Positions 1 through 11,235 of a stretch of 64,000 bases of DNA are shown in pieces. Origin of the DNA: Lottia gigantea. Its lineage: Eukaryota; Mollusca; Gastropoda; Lottiidae. The stretch lies in NCBI RefSeq assembly GCF_000327385.1, contig NW_008708390.1, positions 24,555 to 88,554 on the forward strand, in the 5' to 3' direction. The position numbers and the translations under genes were made by a program. The notes under the pieces were generated by a model. That model saw only the letters and a program-made list of their open reading frames with translations, was not told the origin of the DNA and ran no database searches. The stretch's first letter is position 1, and every line of letters begins with the position of its first letter.

Positions 1-970
1 AATTTCGATTAATTTTGTAATTACATAAATTAATTAATGTCGATGGTCGCAATTTTAACTCGTTTAGGCACTACGAATCCAACAACTCATAATCCAACTC
101 TCCCAGATGCCGTCAGTTTCCAGCAGTTGTTCCTCTTGTTCTCCCATTACCAAACCTAAAGAAACTGGTACTATACAATTTCCATATACAAATAAAACAA
201 TTTTCGTGAATCTCTATAGTCATGTTGCTTTTCTAATAAAGACTATTTAAACCAGGTTACATTTTCACCTTCTTGAAAAAAAATCAGATTTCGAAAACGC
301 TTTTCAAAAGCGGACATGATCTATCTGTTGACTAGAAAAAGCATAAATATAGTTAAACGTTTTTAGATTTGAAATTTTGAAAGTATCTGCCAAGCGACTT
401 ACAGTTTAAAACAAAGAAGTACTGTATTGTTTGAAATTACGATGCCAGAATTCAAAGTTTATTTATGATTTAATGTAGAGATTATGTTATGCCAAGAGGT
501 CTTGACATCATATTTTGTCTGTGATATAATGTTTACATTATGATTGACATTTACACAGCTGTATGCACCATCTGTACAAAAACCACAGCTTTATAGACTT
601 TAACACACATTATTGGTTTTTCCATTGAAATCAATATTTTGGCACTGCATTTGCTTACAACTTTGCACTAAAAAATTTCCAGTATAACAGTCAGTTTTTA
701 CGGGGCATACTTCCACTTTATTTATTTTAAATTCAAGAGAATTGGAAATGCCAGTTGGATTTGACATATATTTTCTAGAAAATTAGAAGGCAAAATTCAG
801 TGTCTTTGGTTTATGAAGATATACTAATTATACTAGTAATATCATATTATTAGAAGGATATATTGGGCAACATTGTCTGTGAATTACCCTTTTCTTTGAG
901 GGGTGTCAAATCAGAACCTTTGAGAAATTGACTTCTGATTCAAAACATGTCTTTTTATGTATTCTTCTAT
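1..970. other. AT-rich stretch, no gene seen
   Basis: I see no convincing exon, RNA gene or dispersed repeat here. Open frames are short and interrupted on both strands. Confidence 0.5.
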
Positions 971-1266
971 CTTCACGATGTCAAGAAATTAAGAACTTAA
1001 TCTTACACTATATAGCTTTCTTGTTTAACGGAAGTTTGTAAATGCAGCGATTTTGTTGGATTGTACGTTATCGAATATAGCCAATCAAAGTCTCGACAGA
1101 AGGTCTGTAAAGAATAAGCCAAAATGTTTACAGGCACTCTGTCAAAGGCTGTATTCGCTGGCGTACAATCCAATCAAACAGCTGCACTTGCAATCATAGA
1201 TACAATAATGGTGACTATTGAAGTCGAGTTATAAGATGCAGTTCATATTAGTTTCACATAGTGAAG
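971..1266. mobile_element. Fold-back MITE, family D copy 1
   Basis: The left end CTTCACGATGTCAAG and the right end CATAGTGAAG are inverted repeats, and the arms pair over most of the length (for example TTGGATTGTACGTTATCG against CGCTGGCGTACAATCCAA). The same arms recur at 10193-10451 and 30766-31022, and as single arms at 5252, 59025 and 61215. There is no coding capacity. A short open frame starting at 1261 overlaps the right end and is not considered a gene. No clear target duplication is visible at this copy. Confidence 0.75.
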
Positions 1267-1685
1267 AATGAAATTGCACATGGAATTGGTATGTTTGTCT
1301 TAAATTGGTTCATCTATGTTTTGAAATATTTCTCAAGCGTTTCAGCAAAGTATAACCTTCAATTAACAACATTATTGGTCGCGTTTTGTTCCTCCACAAT
1401 GCTTACACTTGTGGCAAAAACAAACGCCTCTTCATATATGTACGCTTTCTAAAACAGGAATTCTTCTCCCGGTGTTCGACAATATATTGGTTTTTGTTAC
1501 TTGATTCCTTGATTTAAGGATTGAGTATATAAGTGTTCCAAAAAACAGGAATATTTTGATCTTGTTATCTGCACCATAAGCTTTATTTGCAACCCTTCAT
1601 TCAGGATTGACTAGGATATCAATATTTCAACACATTACTCTATAAATTAGCGTACATCGCCACTTTGATTTATATCTTGTTATTA

Positions 1686-1795
1686 GCTTATGTGATATTT
1701 TGAGAAATGATAATATCAATATCATTTTATGTGATATTTTGAGAAATGATAATAACAATATTATCTTACGTGATATGTTAAGAAATAATATCAGA
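1686..1795. repeat. Tandem repeat, about 40 bp x 3
   Basis: The core GTGATATTTTGAGAAATGAT begins near 1691 and 1731, and a diverged third copy begins near 1770. The period is 39-40 bp. Confidence 0.8.
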
Positions 1796-1961
1796 TAAAC
1801 AAAATATGGCAACAAAAAACATAAATAAAGAAATATAAATCATAAACATTTTTTAAATTATAAATACAAAACCAACAACCTTAGAATTATCAGCTTATTA
1901 ATGTATTTAGTTTTGTAAGGATAGAATAATTCCACGTCGATATGCATGGTTCAATTTAAGC

Positions 1962-2091
1962 CGCAAGTTTTCAAACGCAGGGACATGTCCCACGGTGGGA
2001 ACATTTCTTGGGGCTTTTAATGTGTCACAGCCAGTCATTTTCATGCTGATTTGATTGGGGAACACATACAAAAACCGGTTGAAAACCACTG
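1962..2091. mobile_element. Tiny hAT-type MITE with perfect 8-bp target duplication
   Basis: The element is 130 bp long. Its right end reads GGTTGAAAACCACTG, whose reverse complement CAGTGGTTTTCAACC is a hAT (Charlie-like) terminus. Its left end CGCAAGTTTTCAAACG shares the GTTTTCAA core. It is bracketed by ATTTAAGC at 1954-1961 and again at 2092-2099, an exact 8-bp duplication as made by hAT transposases. A 60-codon minus-strand frame across it is not a gene. Confidence 0.8.
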
Positions 2092-2099
2092 ATTTAAGC

Positions 2100-2814
2100 G
2101 GTATCGCATCGAACTTTGCGATTCAAAATATTTTTCGTGTGATGTTTTTTGCCAAATTCAGAAATACACCTCAATTCTATAACCTTAAGGAACCAACATC
2201 TTGAGCTTTTAAAGGTTTACTACTAGAAATTTTTAATTTACCACCGAATTTTTAATAAATGCGAATATAACTCTACCTAGCCGATTAGCAAAAAAACCTC
2301 AAATATTGCGATAAACAGATTATCAAATTTTACTATCTAAAGTGAACCATGTCTATAAATTTGATTATAATTATTATGATATTATCCAAGTGAGAATCAA
2401 TTATGTACCTATTATAAAAGTGATATTATCCTTTTGTCGTACTTATAAATGTAGTATGGTTAGATACCAATTACATGTTTGTTGTTTGATGGAAAGTATT
2501 TTTTGTTGATTTGGGTTTTCTTTATTAACTGTAAAATGTAATGTTGAATATTGTATTTAGACGATACTTTCATTAATTAATAATACTTCTAAGGTTGTAA
2601 TCGTTAATTAAATCTTATAAAAATGACATAAATTAGACAAGTTACAAGAAGGCATTTGGTCAACGACCTGCTGTCGACGTGTTGCTGTTAATTGAAAAGA
2701 TGAAACATAAAGCATGTCGCGGACATTGTCCACGTCATAGTACGTATCATACTAGGTGAATGTCCTATGATAATTTAGTATTCATAAGTGTATAAGTCGA
2801 CAACTTTTGGAGAT
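2100..2814. other. AT-rich stretch, nothing identified
   Basis: No exon-like frame, splice-site pair or repeat family was recognised. Confidence 0.45.
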
Positions 2815-3030
2815 ATTCTATGCTTCCATGTCGGACAGTTTTAGAGTACAATCCCGACATGCGTCATTTGCATAGTTATGTCGAGCAAATGTGGGTTCAA
2901 TTCTCGATCGGCGTGTGATAGTCCGATGACCTTGAATAAGTCATCTTCAATCATAATTCCAGTCGAACCAGCTGTAAATGGGTATGGATAACCCGGGAAA
3001 GATCAATGCCAAGAGGTTTAGAAAGGATCC
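2815..3030 (+). mobile_element. Degenerate tRNA-derived SINE
   Basis: The sequence GGGTTCAATTCTCG at 2893-2906 matches a Pol III B box (consensus GGTTCRANYCC). It is followed by a block containing CCAGCTGTAAATGGGTAT (2968-2985), a body sequence common in invertebrate tRNA-SINEs. The same 3' block recurs on the minus strand at 46789-46870, which confirms a dispersed family. The A-box region is poorly conserved and I do not see a clean target duplication, so the borders are approximate. Confidence 0.6.
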
Positions 3031-4374
3031 TTAACTGTAACTATTGTTATCCTTGTAAAATGTAGCTATTTGTTTCTTTCCTTTCTTGCATGTCAGAACC
3101 TATTCTGTAGACGGTAAAAACCGATTCTGCTGTCTATCTGAAGACTTTCAAAGCAACATCCAACCATAAGGGGCATGCACCTGCTGACAGGAGCAGGATA
3201 GAAGGGCAATAACCTGCATGCAACTCTATCTTTGATGAGTTGATACCCAATAACCTATTATTTGGAACAACCGACTCCCACCTAGGGTTAATGGATAACA
3301 AATACATTTTAAATGTCATGATGTGTGTTCAATTTCAGAATGGTATCTGTTAAATATATCTTCAAAAATGTATCTTACTCACATAAACCAGCTCCAATGC
3401 AAATAAAATTAGGCACCATGCATGTAATGACCTTCTAAGTAAAGGCGAAAACTTAAATTCCAGTGTTAAAGGAGGTGTTCCGCTAAGTTCACCATAACAT
3501 CATCACTGCAGACGCATGGCCTTCATGGGTATTATGGTCTTCATAAGTGTTATGACTTCAACATTTTATCTGTGTGAAACTTTTACATGTGGGATCTTGA
3601 AAATATTTTCGAGTTGGTACCTCAAACAAGTAAAGGCTGTCATGAAAAATTTGGAAAAAAATTGTATCAAACTGAGCTCCTATCTAGTTCTGCATCTGAA
3701 TTAATAAAATCGTGGCAAAATGGGAATGAATAATACTTTGGCTAGATGGGAAAGAGATGGCGAAAATACCAAAAATATGATGTTAGTCTTGAATGTTGTG
3801 GTTCAATGCGAATCTTTTTGGGTAAAGATAAGATCTCGAATTGAATAGAAAACGATCTTGACGCTAAGAATTATTACCACTTCTCATATACTGCTGATAA
3901 ACTTTAAAAAAATATAAATTGTTCCTTTGCTGCTACCAATATATTGCCAAACTGATCTTTTGGATTTCGCATTTCGTTTTGTGGTATGGATCGATAACCT
4001 GTTTTTTAATCAAATGTTATGTCTAGATCCTATCAATTCGGTGCAATCACTTTTCATAATGTACATTTGGTAAATATTATCACAATATCTTTAAACGACA
4101 GCGAAACAGAAGGCAACGTAATGCGATTACGTTGATTACCAATGAAAATTAGATGAAAAGTTTATTTGTAAACATGTCTATCAGATCATCGTTAATTAAA
4201 GCACACATATGTTTCATTCAAAATAGTTACCGTTCTGTTTTATAAGAAGTGGAGGGTCATACCGGCAGTGCATGTTCTGCCATTGTTATGAGAATGATGT
4301 CCGTAACGTTTCAACGATTGGTATGGATGGAGAGTCATGCTTAAAATTTGTTACCGTTTTTTTCCTTGTTGCAG
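3031..4374. other. Low-information stretch, no gene seen
   Basis: It contains moderately GC-rich single-copy DNA at 3080-3320 with a 61-codon minus-strand frame, but no family is recognised. The rest is AT-rich with only short frames. Confidence 0.4.
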
Positions 4375-4444
4375 ATGATCAGTTTTCACTGACGATGATG
4401 TAATGCTAAATGACATGCCACAATCGATTTCCATTCCGATATAT
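4375..4444 (+). other. Probable short exon with strong splice sites (UTR or non-coding)
   Basis: A textbook 3' splice site with a long pyrimidine run (CGTTTTTTTCCTTGTTGCAG, ending at 4374) is followed 70 bp later by a good donor (ATAT|GTAAGT at 4445). All three frames through the 70 bp contain a stop, so it cannot be an internal coding exon. A frame opening at ATG 4403 is stop-free to the donor (14 codons, phase 0), so it may be the exon where a start lies, or part of a non-coding RNA. A further good acceptor (TCTTTATCTTCCAG, ending at 5088) lies downstream, but the phase-0 join reaches a stop after five codons. The splice signals are seen directly; that it is transcribed is inference. Confidence 0.4.
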
Positions 4445-5251
4445 GTAAGTAAAAATAGAAATACAAGAAAAACAATTTATTTCTTCAAGGATTGCAACTA
4501 TATCTTTCTCGGGTGATCCGTAGCCATTTTACAGCTGGAAAGAAAGGTTGAGGTGACATGTCAGTCAAAATTAGAATCCTCGACGGAATGACATAAGAGA
4601 TTCTAAATTTTATCGTTACATTCGACAACGCAACAAGAATGATTGTTCTCGAAACCAGAACTGGAATATTGACACTGAGCTATCATTGGTTTAAAATCTC
4701 ATTATCTTATCAACTATTAGAATTTATCTACTGAGCTAAAATTCAATCTGATTGAAACTTATTGGTGATAATTGGTCACATGTGACACATTCTGAATCTG
4801 GAGTCTCGGTTTGTTCGGAATTACTCGAAACTAACTTGACAAAAATCATCGATTTTGTGAACAAAATTTATTAGATTTTTGTGATGCCTTTGTAATATTA
4901 TATTTTGTTTGGTTCAAAACATTTGAAAGTCAAAAGTTTTTCAGTTTGCAACTTGACCTAAAATGTCGTACTAAGATTGTTAGCTGTGTGGAAGTCAGAA
5001 TTTGTATCATTGCAACCGGAGTACCACAATAGCCTCGATTAACAAAAATACAGCTTGGGCTCTAATACTTGTAGTCTTTATCTTCCAGACTGAAATCGTC
5101 GAATAATTGACCACCTCCGTCTCAACGAGTTTAACAGGTTTATTGTATGTTTTTGTCTGTCTAGTCTTCTGGCCACAAAACTCCTGGTCCTGATTGTTTC
5201 CAGATCTCCTTTAAACATGAATTATACATTATACATCACCCAGAGATTCAT

Positions 5252-5345
5252 CTTCACAATGTCTAGCTATTACGAACATCATCTTATAACTTAACTTGTA
5301 CCTTTCTTGTAACACGGAAGTTTGTAAATGTAGCGTTTTTATTGG
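5252..5345 (+). mobile_element. Family D fold-back MITE, left arm only
   Basis: It begins CTTCACAATGTCTAGC and runs through the conserved TTGTAACACGGAAGTTTGTAA block to a point where a tandem repeat starts. The right arm is absent. It matches the left arms at 971, 10193 and 30766. Confidence 0.7.
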
Positions 5346-5935
5346 ACATGGAAATTGCTAAAATATCAATGACTAATATCTACCCATAGAATTGCGTTTA
5401 CCAATGTGTGCTAGAAGATAACGTCAATTGACAAGGAAATGACATGCTAGAATGTCAATGTATGTTACGTTAACTGACATGAAAATTGCTAAAATGTCAG
5501 TGCATATTATCTACCTAGAGAATTTCGTTTACCAATGTGTGCTAGAAGAGAGCTGTAGAGCTACAGACGAGCAATGTTGTCAACGTAAAATGTCAATTGG
5601 CATGGGCAGTGGCATGCTAGAATGTCAATGTATGTTATGTCAACTGACATGAAAATTACTAAAATATACTACCTAGAAAATTGCATTTACCAATGTGTGC
5701 TAGAAGAGAATCGTAGACTAGGGTTTTACAGGCGATCACAGGTGTATCAATTGATATGGAAATGATGATGCTAAAATGTCACAATGTATCTTATGTCAAC
5801 TGACATGGAAATTGCAAAAATATCAATAATAAATATCTTCTAAGAAAATTGGGTTTACCGATGTGTACAAGAAGAGATCGTAGATAAGGTTTAACTGTTG
5901 TATCAATTGACATGAAAATGATGTTGCCAACTTGA
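5346..5935. repeat. Degenerate tandem repeat, about 130-170 bp x 4
   Basis: The landmarks TGACATGGAAATTGC and TTTACCAATGTGTGCTAGAA recur at irregular intervals of roughly 130, 170 and 150 bp. Inner copies also share TGCTAGAATGTCAATGTATG. The units differ by many indels, so the array is old. A 66-codon frame at 5452 is made by the repeat. Confidence 0.75.
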
Positions 5936-7021
5936 CAGAGCATTAGCTACTGCTGATATAATAACTGATTGAGCAGCCCTCATGAGTTTATATTGAGAAT
6001 ATGAGAATAGCAAGATATAGTAAACGATGGTACTAAAATAGTTCATTAGTAAACAGTTTTCTTGTTATGTTCTGGTAGAAATTAGTGCATACAAATATTT
6101 ACCAATGGTGTAAATTAACCTGTTTAGACAAAAGGGTACAGTGATGATTGCTTTGATAATCAACGAAAACCAAAGCTTTTTGAAATAACTGTTAGACACT
6201 ACATTGAAGTAGTCCTATGTTATAATAATAATAATAATAATGATTTTTACATTGCGCAGCAATTAAATCCTCTTGGAATTCCTCCCATTATCTGGTTTAT
6301 CATAGGCTAAAGCTTATTGGTGGGTAAGATAAAATTGTATTTGACTTCTTCAACTGTGTGAAGAACGGAAAACCTTCCGACTGAAAAGCATGATAATGGG
6401 AACTAAATGGGGACTATCATGTCAGCAAATATTGAGTATCTATCCCCCCACACAGATAACAAGTGATTTTTATGATTCAACATTATAAATTTGACGGTTG
6501 ATGTATTTATGTTTCATTTGAAAACGTCTTTGAAAACGTACTTTACTGAATATTGAGAATTGGTTCCGTTGAAAAATCTGACAATGGAAATATACTGCTA
6601 TCGGTTACACCCTGGGTATGTTGGCAAATGCACATATATTTAAGATTGTTTGAAAGATTTAGTTTATTTCTATTCAATTTGAATTCCAAATGCTTATATT
6701 ATTTCTAAATTTGAACCAATTCTGTATAAACACTCTTCGAATAGATACATCAGTTTAAAACATGAAGAAATTAAATACCATATCGTATTGCATTTTACAT
6801 TGAACAAATTGACCTAACCACATTACGACCATAGAAAATAATTTTTTTTTAATGAAAATTTGCGAGCATTGTTAACTGTCATCCATATCTACTCCTCCTT
6901 GATTGAAGATGTTTTAGACTTAGAGTGAATCGGTTTTTTTTGTAACTGATTGCTAGATTGCGCAAATATAGATTTCGTAATAAGGTCATCCTAAGAGCAC
7001 AGCGTACCTCAAAATTATGGT
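5936..7021. other. No gene seen; one trinucleotide microsatellite
   Basis: A run of about six AAT units lies at 6222-6241. Nothing else was recognised. Confidence 0.5.
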
Positions 7022-7029
7022 TAAATGGC

Positions 7030-7113
7030 CGATGGCGGTACCAGGCTCCCTAGAATGTGGGCACAAATGCCCCCACCCCTTCCGCTACTGCACCCATACT
7101 GGCACCGCCTCTG
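7030..7113. mobile_element. 84-bp hAT-type MITE
   Basis: The ends CGATGGCGGTACCAG and (reverse complement of the right end) CAGAGGCGGTGCCAG form hAT-like inverted repeats. Flanks TAAATGGC (7022-7029) and TAAATGAC (7114-7121) match at 7 of 8 bases, which fits an aged 8-bp duplication. It has no coding capacity. Confidence 0.65.
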
Positions 7114-7725
7114 TAAATGACACATAATTTAGTCTACAATGAACTGCGGTCGTCCCAACATGAATGTGTGATTTATCACCACACTTTCTACCAGATTGTG
7201 TTCAATCTAATTCTTATTTCAATTTATGTTTGTGGCTTAATATCTATGCAAGATGACGCCAACCGACTTTGGTGTAGATCTTATCGCCGAGCTGCACATT
7301 AGTGTGTATTATCTTTCTTATCATTCTTTATTGCATTATTTCTGTGGGATTCTGTAAAGAGCACGAGATAAATATCATCATTTTGTGCCACCCTTTTAAG
7401 CGAACACCCACACTAGTCAATTTAATTAAAATTTGCTAGATTACGATTGAGGTAACAAAAAATACGAAATAGTAACCTAATGTCAATTCGATTGCTAACA
7501 AGTGGTTGGAAATCCACGAGAGGTAGTCAGATTTATGCTGGGTTCAAGTCAGTAAAATATTTATCAGGGAAGATACATCGTAATCTGAACGCTAATTAGA
7601 TTCTAACGTGCATGATATAATTTCAAAGAGGCTGATTAACACATAATGATTATGGTTGAGTATCATAATAATTATCGTCCCCATTAACCCCATTTCTCAT
7701 ACTTTCATTCATTTCACTGTAACAG

Positions 7726-7922
7726 TAATATTTAATGCGTGCTTAGTAGTTGTGGGGTATAATGACCCAATAAAAGATGCCGATTTGGTGCAACGAGGGT
7801 ATTTGGCAAATACTATAGCTAGAATTCAGCATGTATGTCATACGAGTATAGGGTGTATTCATTCTGATTTTTTGTGCGATATTGACTTTTATCGGGATAT
7901 CTGTAGACCCAATGAATACTGA
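7726..7922 (+). CDS. Candidate terminal coding exon, unknown protein
   Basis: A pyrimidine-rich acceptor (CATTCATTTCACTGTAACAG, ending at 7725) opens a frame of about 65 codons ending at TGA 7920-7922. Entry would be phase 1. The product has mixed composition with five cysteines, including a spaced set (HVC, IGC, FLC, DIC) near the C-terminus, and ends RPNEY. I recognise no family. No upstream partner exon and no clear polyadenylation signal were found, so chance remains a real possibility. Confidence 0.25.
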
Positions 7923-8408
7923 CTCACGATTTTAACACTGTTGAAATGACACCACTTGAGGTTTTCAAGTGGGATTTTCCTTTGATTGATAATATATATG
8001 TGTCTGTGATGACAAAAACAAAAGAACCTCGAAGGTCATTCGGAATTTCGGTGAACAAATATATTAGCAATGCAAAAAATGTAATTGGTCAAAAATTGGT
8101 ACGTATATGGAAAGTAAAAAAAAACGATTGGCTTTTTAGGAGCATATCACACAAATCCAAAATTATGTTTTCTTTCAAAACTTGACACTTTAAATGTTAT
8201 ATATCAAAGGTATAAAATAATATTGTTTCCATTTAAAACTTATCCCTTTAAAAGAGACTAGATGATAATAACAAACCAGCTGTAGAAATATTTTAGTCTT
8301 TCATCATCTTTATATTTATCTAATGCAACTGTTATCATTAGTCACGAGTCTGGAAACTATGTGAGTGAGAGGGGGTTTATATATAAATAAATAAATAAAT
8401 GAATTCAA

Positions 8409-8829
8409 TTTAAAGGGGTTGTTGAGAGGTTTTCTAAATATTTTATATGTATCGGGGACACTGATAGCATCAATTTGCACCATTTCATTTTTCAACCAGA
8501 CATCTGTGGTTCCTGTAATTCCACTAAAACTGAGAGTTTGATGACGCCGATAGCATAGATTTGGACCATTCCATTTTGCAATCATAGGTCTATGGTTCCT
8601 GCAATTCCACTTAAACTAAATCAAATGTTCGATGACGTCTCTTATCGGAAACGCCATAATATGTGATAAAGCATATATTTGACGATTAGTGACGTCATCA
8701 AACACTTAGTTTGAGTGGAATTACAGGAACCACAGACGTGTGATTACAATTAGAATTGTGCAAATTGATGCTATCAGTGTCCCCGATACACATAAAAAAA
8801 AATAGAAAACCTTCTTACAATCCCTTTAA
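8409..8829. mobile_element. Family A MITE, copy 1 (expanded)
   Basis: Both ends lie in TTAA (TTTAAAGGGG on the left, CCCTTTAA on the right), with inverted arms carrying TATCGGGGACACTGATAGCA and its complement. The left arm is internally duplicated: a block of about 90 bp from GATAGCATCAATTTG through the GATGACG motif occurs twice. This makes it the longest copy. An 89-codon minus-strand frame inside it is not a gene. An AAAT microsatellite abuts the left end. Confidence 0.85.
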
Positions 8830-9155
8830 TAATTTGAAAATTACAGTATAGGCCTATGTGGATTAATTGGATCTTTCTAAAGAGTTATATTATTGTTTAT
8901 TGTTTCCATGCCAATTTACCATGTATCCTATTAGCTTTTATTAGTCAAAACACACTTCAATAAAACATTATTATGGTGTACTAATAATGTATGTAATGAA
9001 CATATATGAACTAAAGGATATAATACTGTACTTGGGAAAGTAAATTTAAATAACGTGTACGCCATGATGATATACACTGTCAAAACTGCACTAATAGATG
9101 AAGGATGCAGGCTTCAATACAGATAGTTTGGATTAGGAGTGGCAAACCATTTAAG

Positions 9156-9293
9156 CAGTGGCGGAGCCATATGGGGAGGCCCTCGGGGCCCCGAAAGCAA
9201 GTTTTTTTTGGGCAAAAATCATTACCAGGTTAGAGATTCGGGCAATCTCAGATATCTCGCCCCACCTCGGACGCAAACCTGGTTTCGCCTCTG
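9156..9293. mobile_element. 138-bp hAT-type MITE with perfect 8-bp target duplication
   Basis: The left end CAGTGGCGGAGCCA and the right end (reverse complement CAGAGGCGAAACCA) are classic hAT termini. CATTTAAG flanks both sides, at 9148-9155 and 9294-9301. It is markedly GC-richer than its surroundings. Overlapping open frames on both strands here are by-products. A diverged relative lies at 61741-61860. Confidence 0.85.
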
Positions 9294-9301
9294 CATTTAA
9301 G

Positions 9302-10192
9302 ACTGTTATTGTGGTTAAAGGGGTGCTGACATTCCACTTACACAAAATTGTAACATTTTTAGCATACGTTATTTTCACCACGAATGTTCAAGAGACTGGA
9401 CCTAACTGGAGTGGCAACACTAAAAATGGCAGCTAATAAAAGACGAAACGAAAGTTTGGGACTAATTTTAATTAGAATGGGAGTATGATAAACTGATTCA
9501 GAGACACATCTGTAGATTTGAACTCTCATTTTGGTCGGTTAGTGTATTTGGGCGGTTTCCTTGTAATACCAATCCTTTACACTATCAGAGAAATACAGCA
9601 GTGTAAATAACTGTAAGTCATTTTAACTGAGTGCAAACCATTTTACCTCAAGTGAAAAATAAATTAAATCTACATAAATAATATAGCCAATTAACATAAT
9701 ATTAACTTAATTGACGTATTATAATTCATGGATGTTTTGACGATTTTTTGAGAAATGGAATGTAATGAAGTTTGAAAGAAAAATTAACGTTTTGGCAAAA
9801 TCCTTCTTGAAAATATAGAACGGCATAATCTGGTGAATGATAAATGTATATCACTGTTAACAGTTTTAGTGCTTTTGAGATTGCAGTTTTGATGCTTTTA
9901 GTTTCTTTTGTATTATATGTTGTATTCCTTTAAAGGGCAATATTGTTTCCCGATTTGCTTAATGAAGAACAATGCCAAAAGGAAAAGTGGTAAAAGTTTA
10001 TTTTTCGACATACAACTGTCAGTCCAGATTTTCGTCCCTTTCTGTAATCAATCTTCAAACTAAACTATTCCGCTTGTTTATAATTGAAGATTAAACGATA
10101 AAATCGCAATATTGCATTCGAAATAACCTGTTTTGGTGGTTATTGTGCACGACTTTAAAGATTAACATTGTATAGACTATATAGAATAGCAT
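9302..10192. other. AT-rich stretch, no gene seen
   Basis: No exon, RNA gene or recognised repeat. Confidence 0.5.
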
Positions 10193-10451
10193 CTTCACAA
10201 TGTCGCGCTGCGTCTAATACCTTGACTGCAATATTGTTTCACAGAAGTTTGTGGATATAGCCGTTTGGTTGGATTGTAAGTTACCGAATACAGCTTATCC
10301 GAGACCTCGACGGAAAGTCTGTAAAATATATACTATATTGTTCACAGTATGCCGTAGAATCCAATCAAATCACTGCATTCCATGATTCATGAAAGGTAGC
10401 TATTGTTGTCAAGGTATAAGGCGAAGTTCGTAATAGCTTGGCATTACGAAG
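10193..10451. mobile_element. Family D fold-back MITE, copy 2
   Basis: The ends CTTCACAATG and CATTACGAAG are inverted. Inner arms share GGATTGTAAGTTACCGAATA and its complement. AATAG follows the right end and also occurs just before the left end, a possible remnant of an 8-bp duplication (AATAGCAT against AATAGAGA). Confidence 0.8.
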
Positions 10452-10944
10452 AATAGAGAATAGAGATCTATATTGAGTTCTCTTAAACCTAATATTGCTC
10501 TGACGCTCAATAAATCATCAAAGGGTAGGTAGATTTTATTAGACACTATAAAAACTTGTGATCTTTTCCAGTCTACCATATTATAGTATTAAAATAAACA
10601 TAAACCATGGTGTTCTTTAATGTGTTGGGTAGTTAACCGGCGCATTCTTCAATAGATTGGATAGTTAACTCGATGGCAAGACATATAAAAAGAATTAACT
10701 CGAATCTATCGAAGTAGTTTTAAGTCAGTTTAACATAAAAGATTGATTTATAGAAGTCAGTGATGTCAATAAAAAGATTATAGCAGAAAACAGACCATTT
10801 TCAACTTCAGTAGTTCACTACATTTCAATTTAGAAATATTAAAACAGAACCGGAAAGATGTTGTTAAATTTTACTTAAAATGCGTGTGCTTGTTTTCAAC
10901 GAAAAATTGGGGTTTTGGGTATATTCAGACATTGTCAGTGTCCT

Positions 10945-11232
10945 GATACCTTGTGTCCATATCACTATGACCAAAATACCTTGTGTCCGTATTGCTGTGA
11001 TACCTTGTGTCCGTATCACTGTGACCAAAATACCTCGTGTCCGTATTACTGTGACCACAATACCTTGTGCCCATATTACTGAGACAAAAATACCCCGTGC
11101 CCGTATTACTGTAGTGTGACCATGATACCTTGTGCCCGTATTACTGAGACCAAAATACCTTGTGTCCGTATTACTGTGACCGTATTACTGAGACCAAAAT
11201 ACCTTGTGTCCGTATTACTGTGACCATATTTC
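10945..11232. repeat. Minisatellite, 30-bp unit x about 10
   Basis: The unit is built on ACCTTGTGTCCGTATTACTG plus TGACCAAAAT, with shorter deleted units mixed in. Because 30 is a multiple of three and the unit lacks stops in one frame per strand, it yields 79- and 64-codon frames on opposite strands. These are periodicity artefacts. Confidence 0.9.
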
Positions 11233-11235
11233 CTG

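Noticed and set aside
5452-5652. 66-codon frame
   Set aside because: Falls in the degenerate tandem repeat at 5346-5935.
7493-7560. tRNA-like Pol III boxes (GCTAACAAGTGGTTGG and GGGTTCAAGTC)
   Set aside because: Spacing is roughly right, but no cloverleaf can be drawn and flanking sequence does not match the SINE at 2815; too degenerate to call.
8316-8585. 89-codon minus-strand frame
   Set aside because: Lies mostly within a family A MITE and an AAAT microsatellite.
9151-9436. Open frames of 76 and 92 codons on opposite strands
   Set aside because: They cover a GC-rich 138-bp hAT MITE with a clear target duplication.
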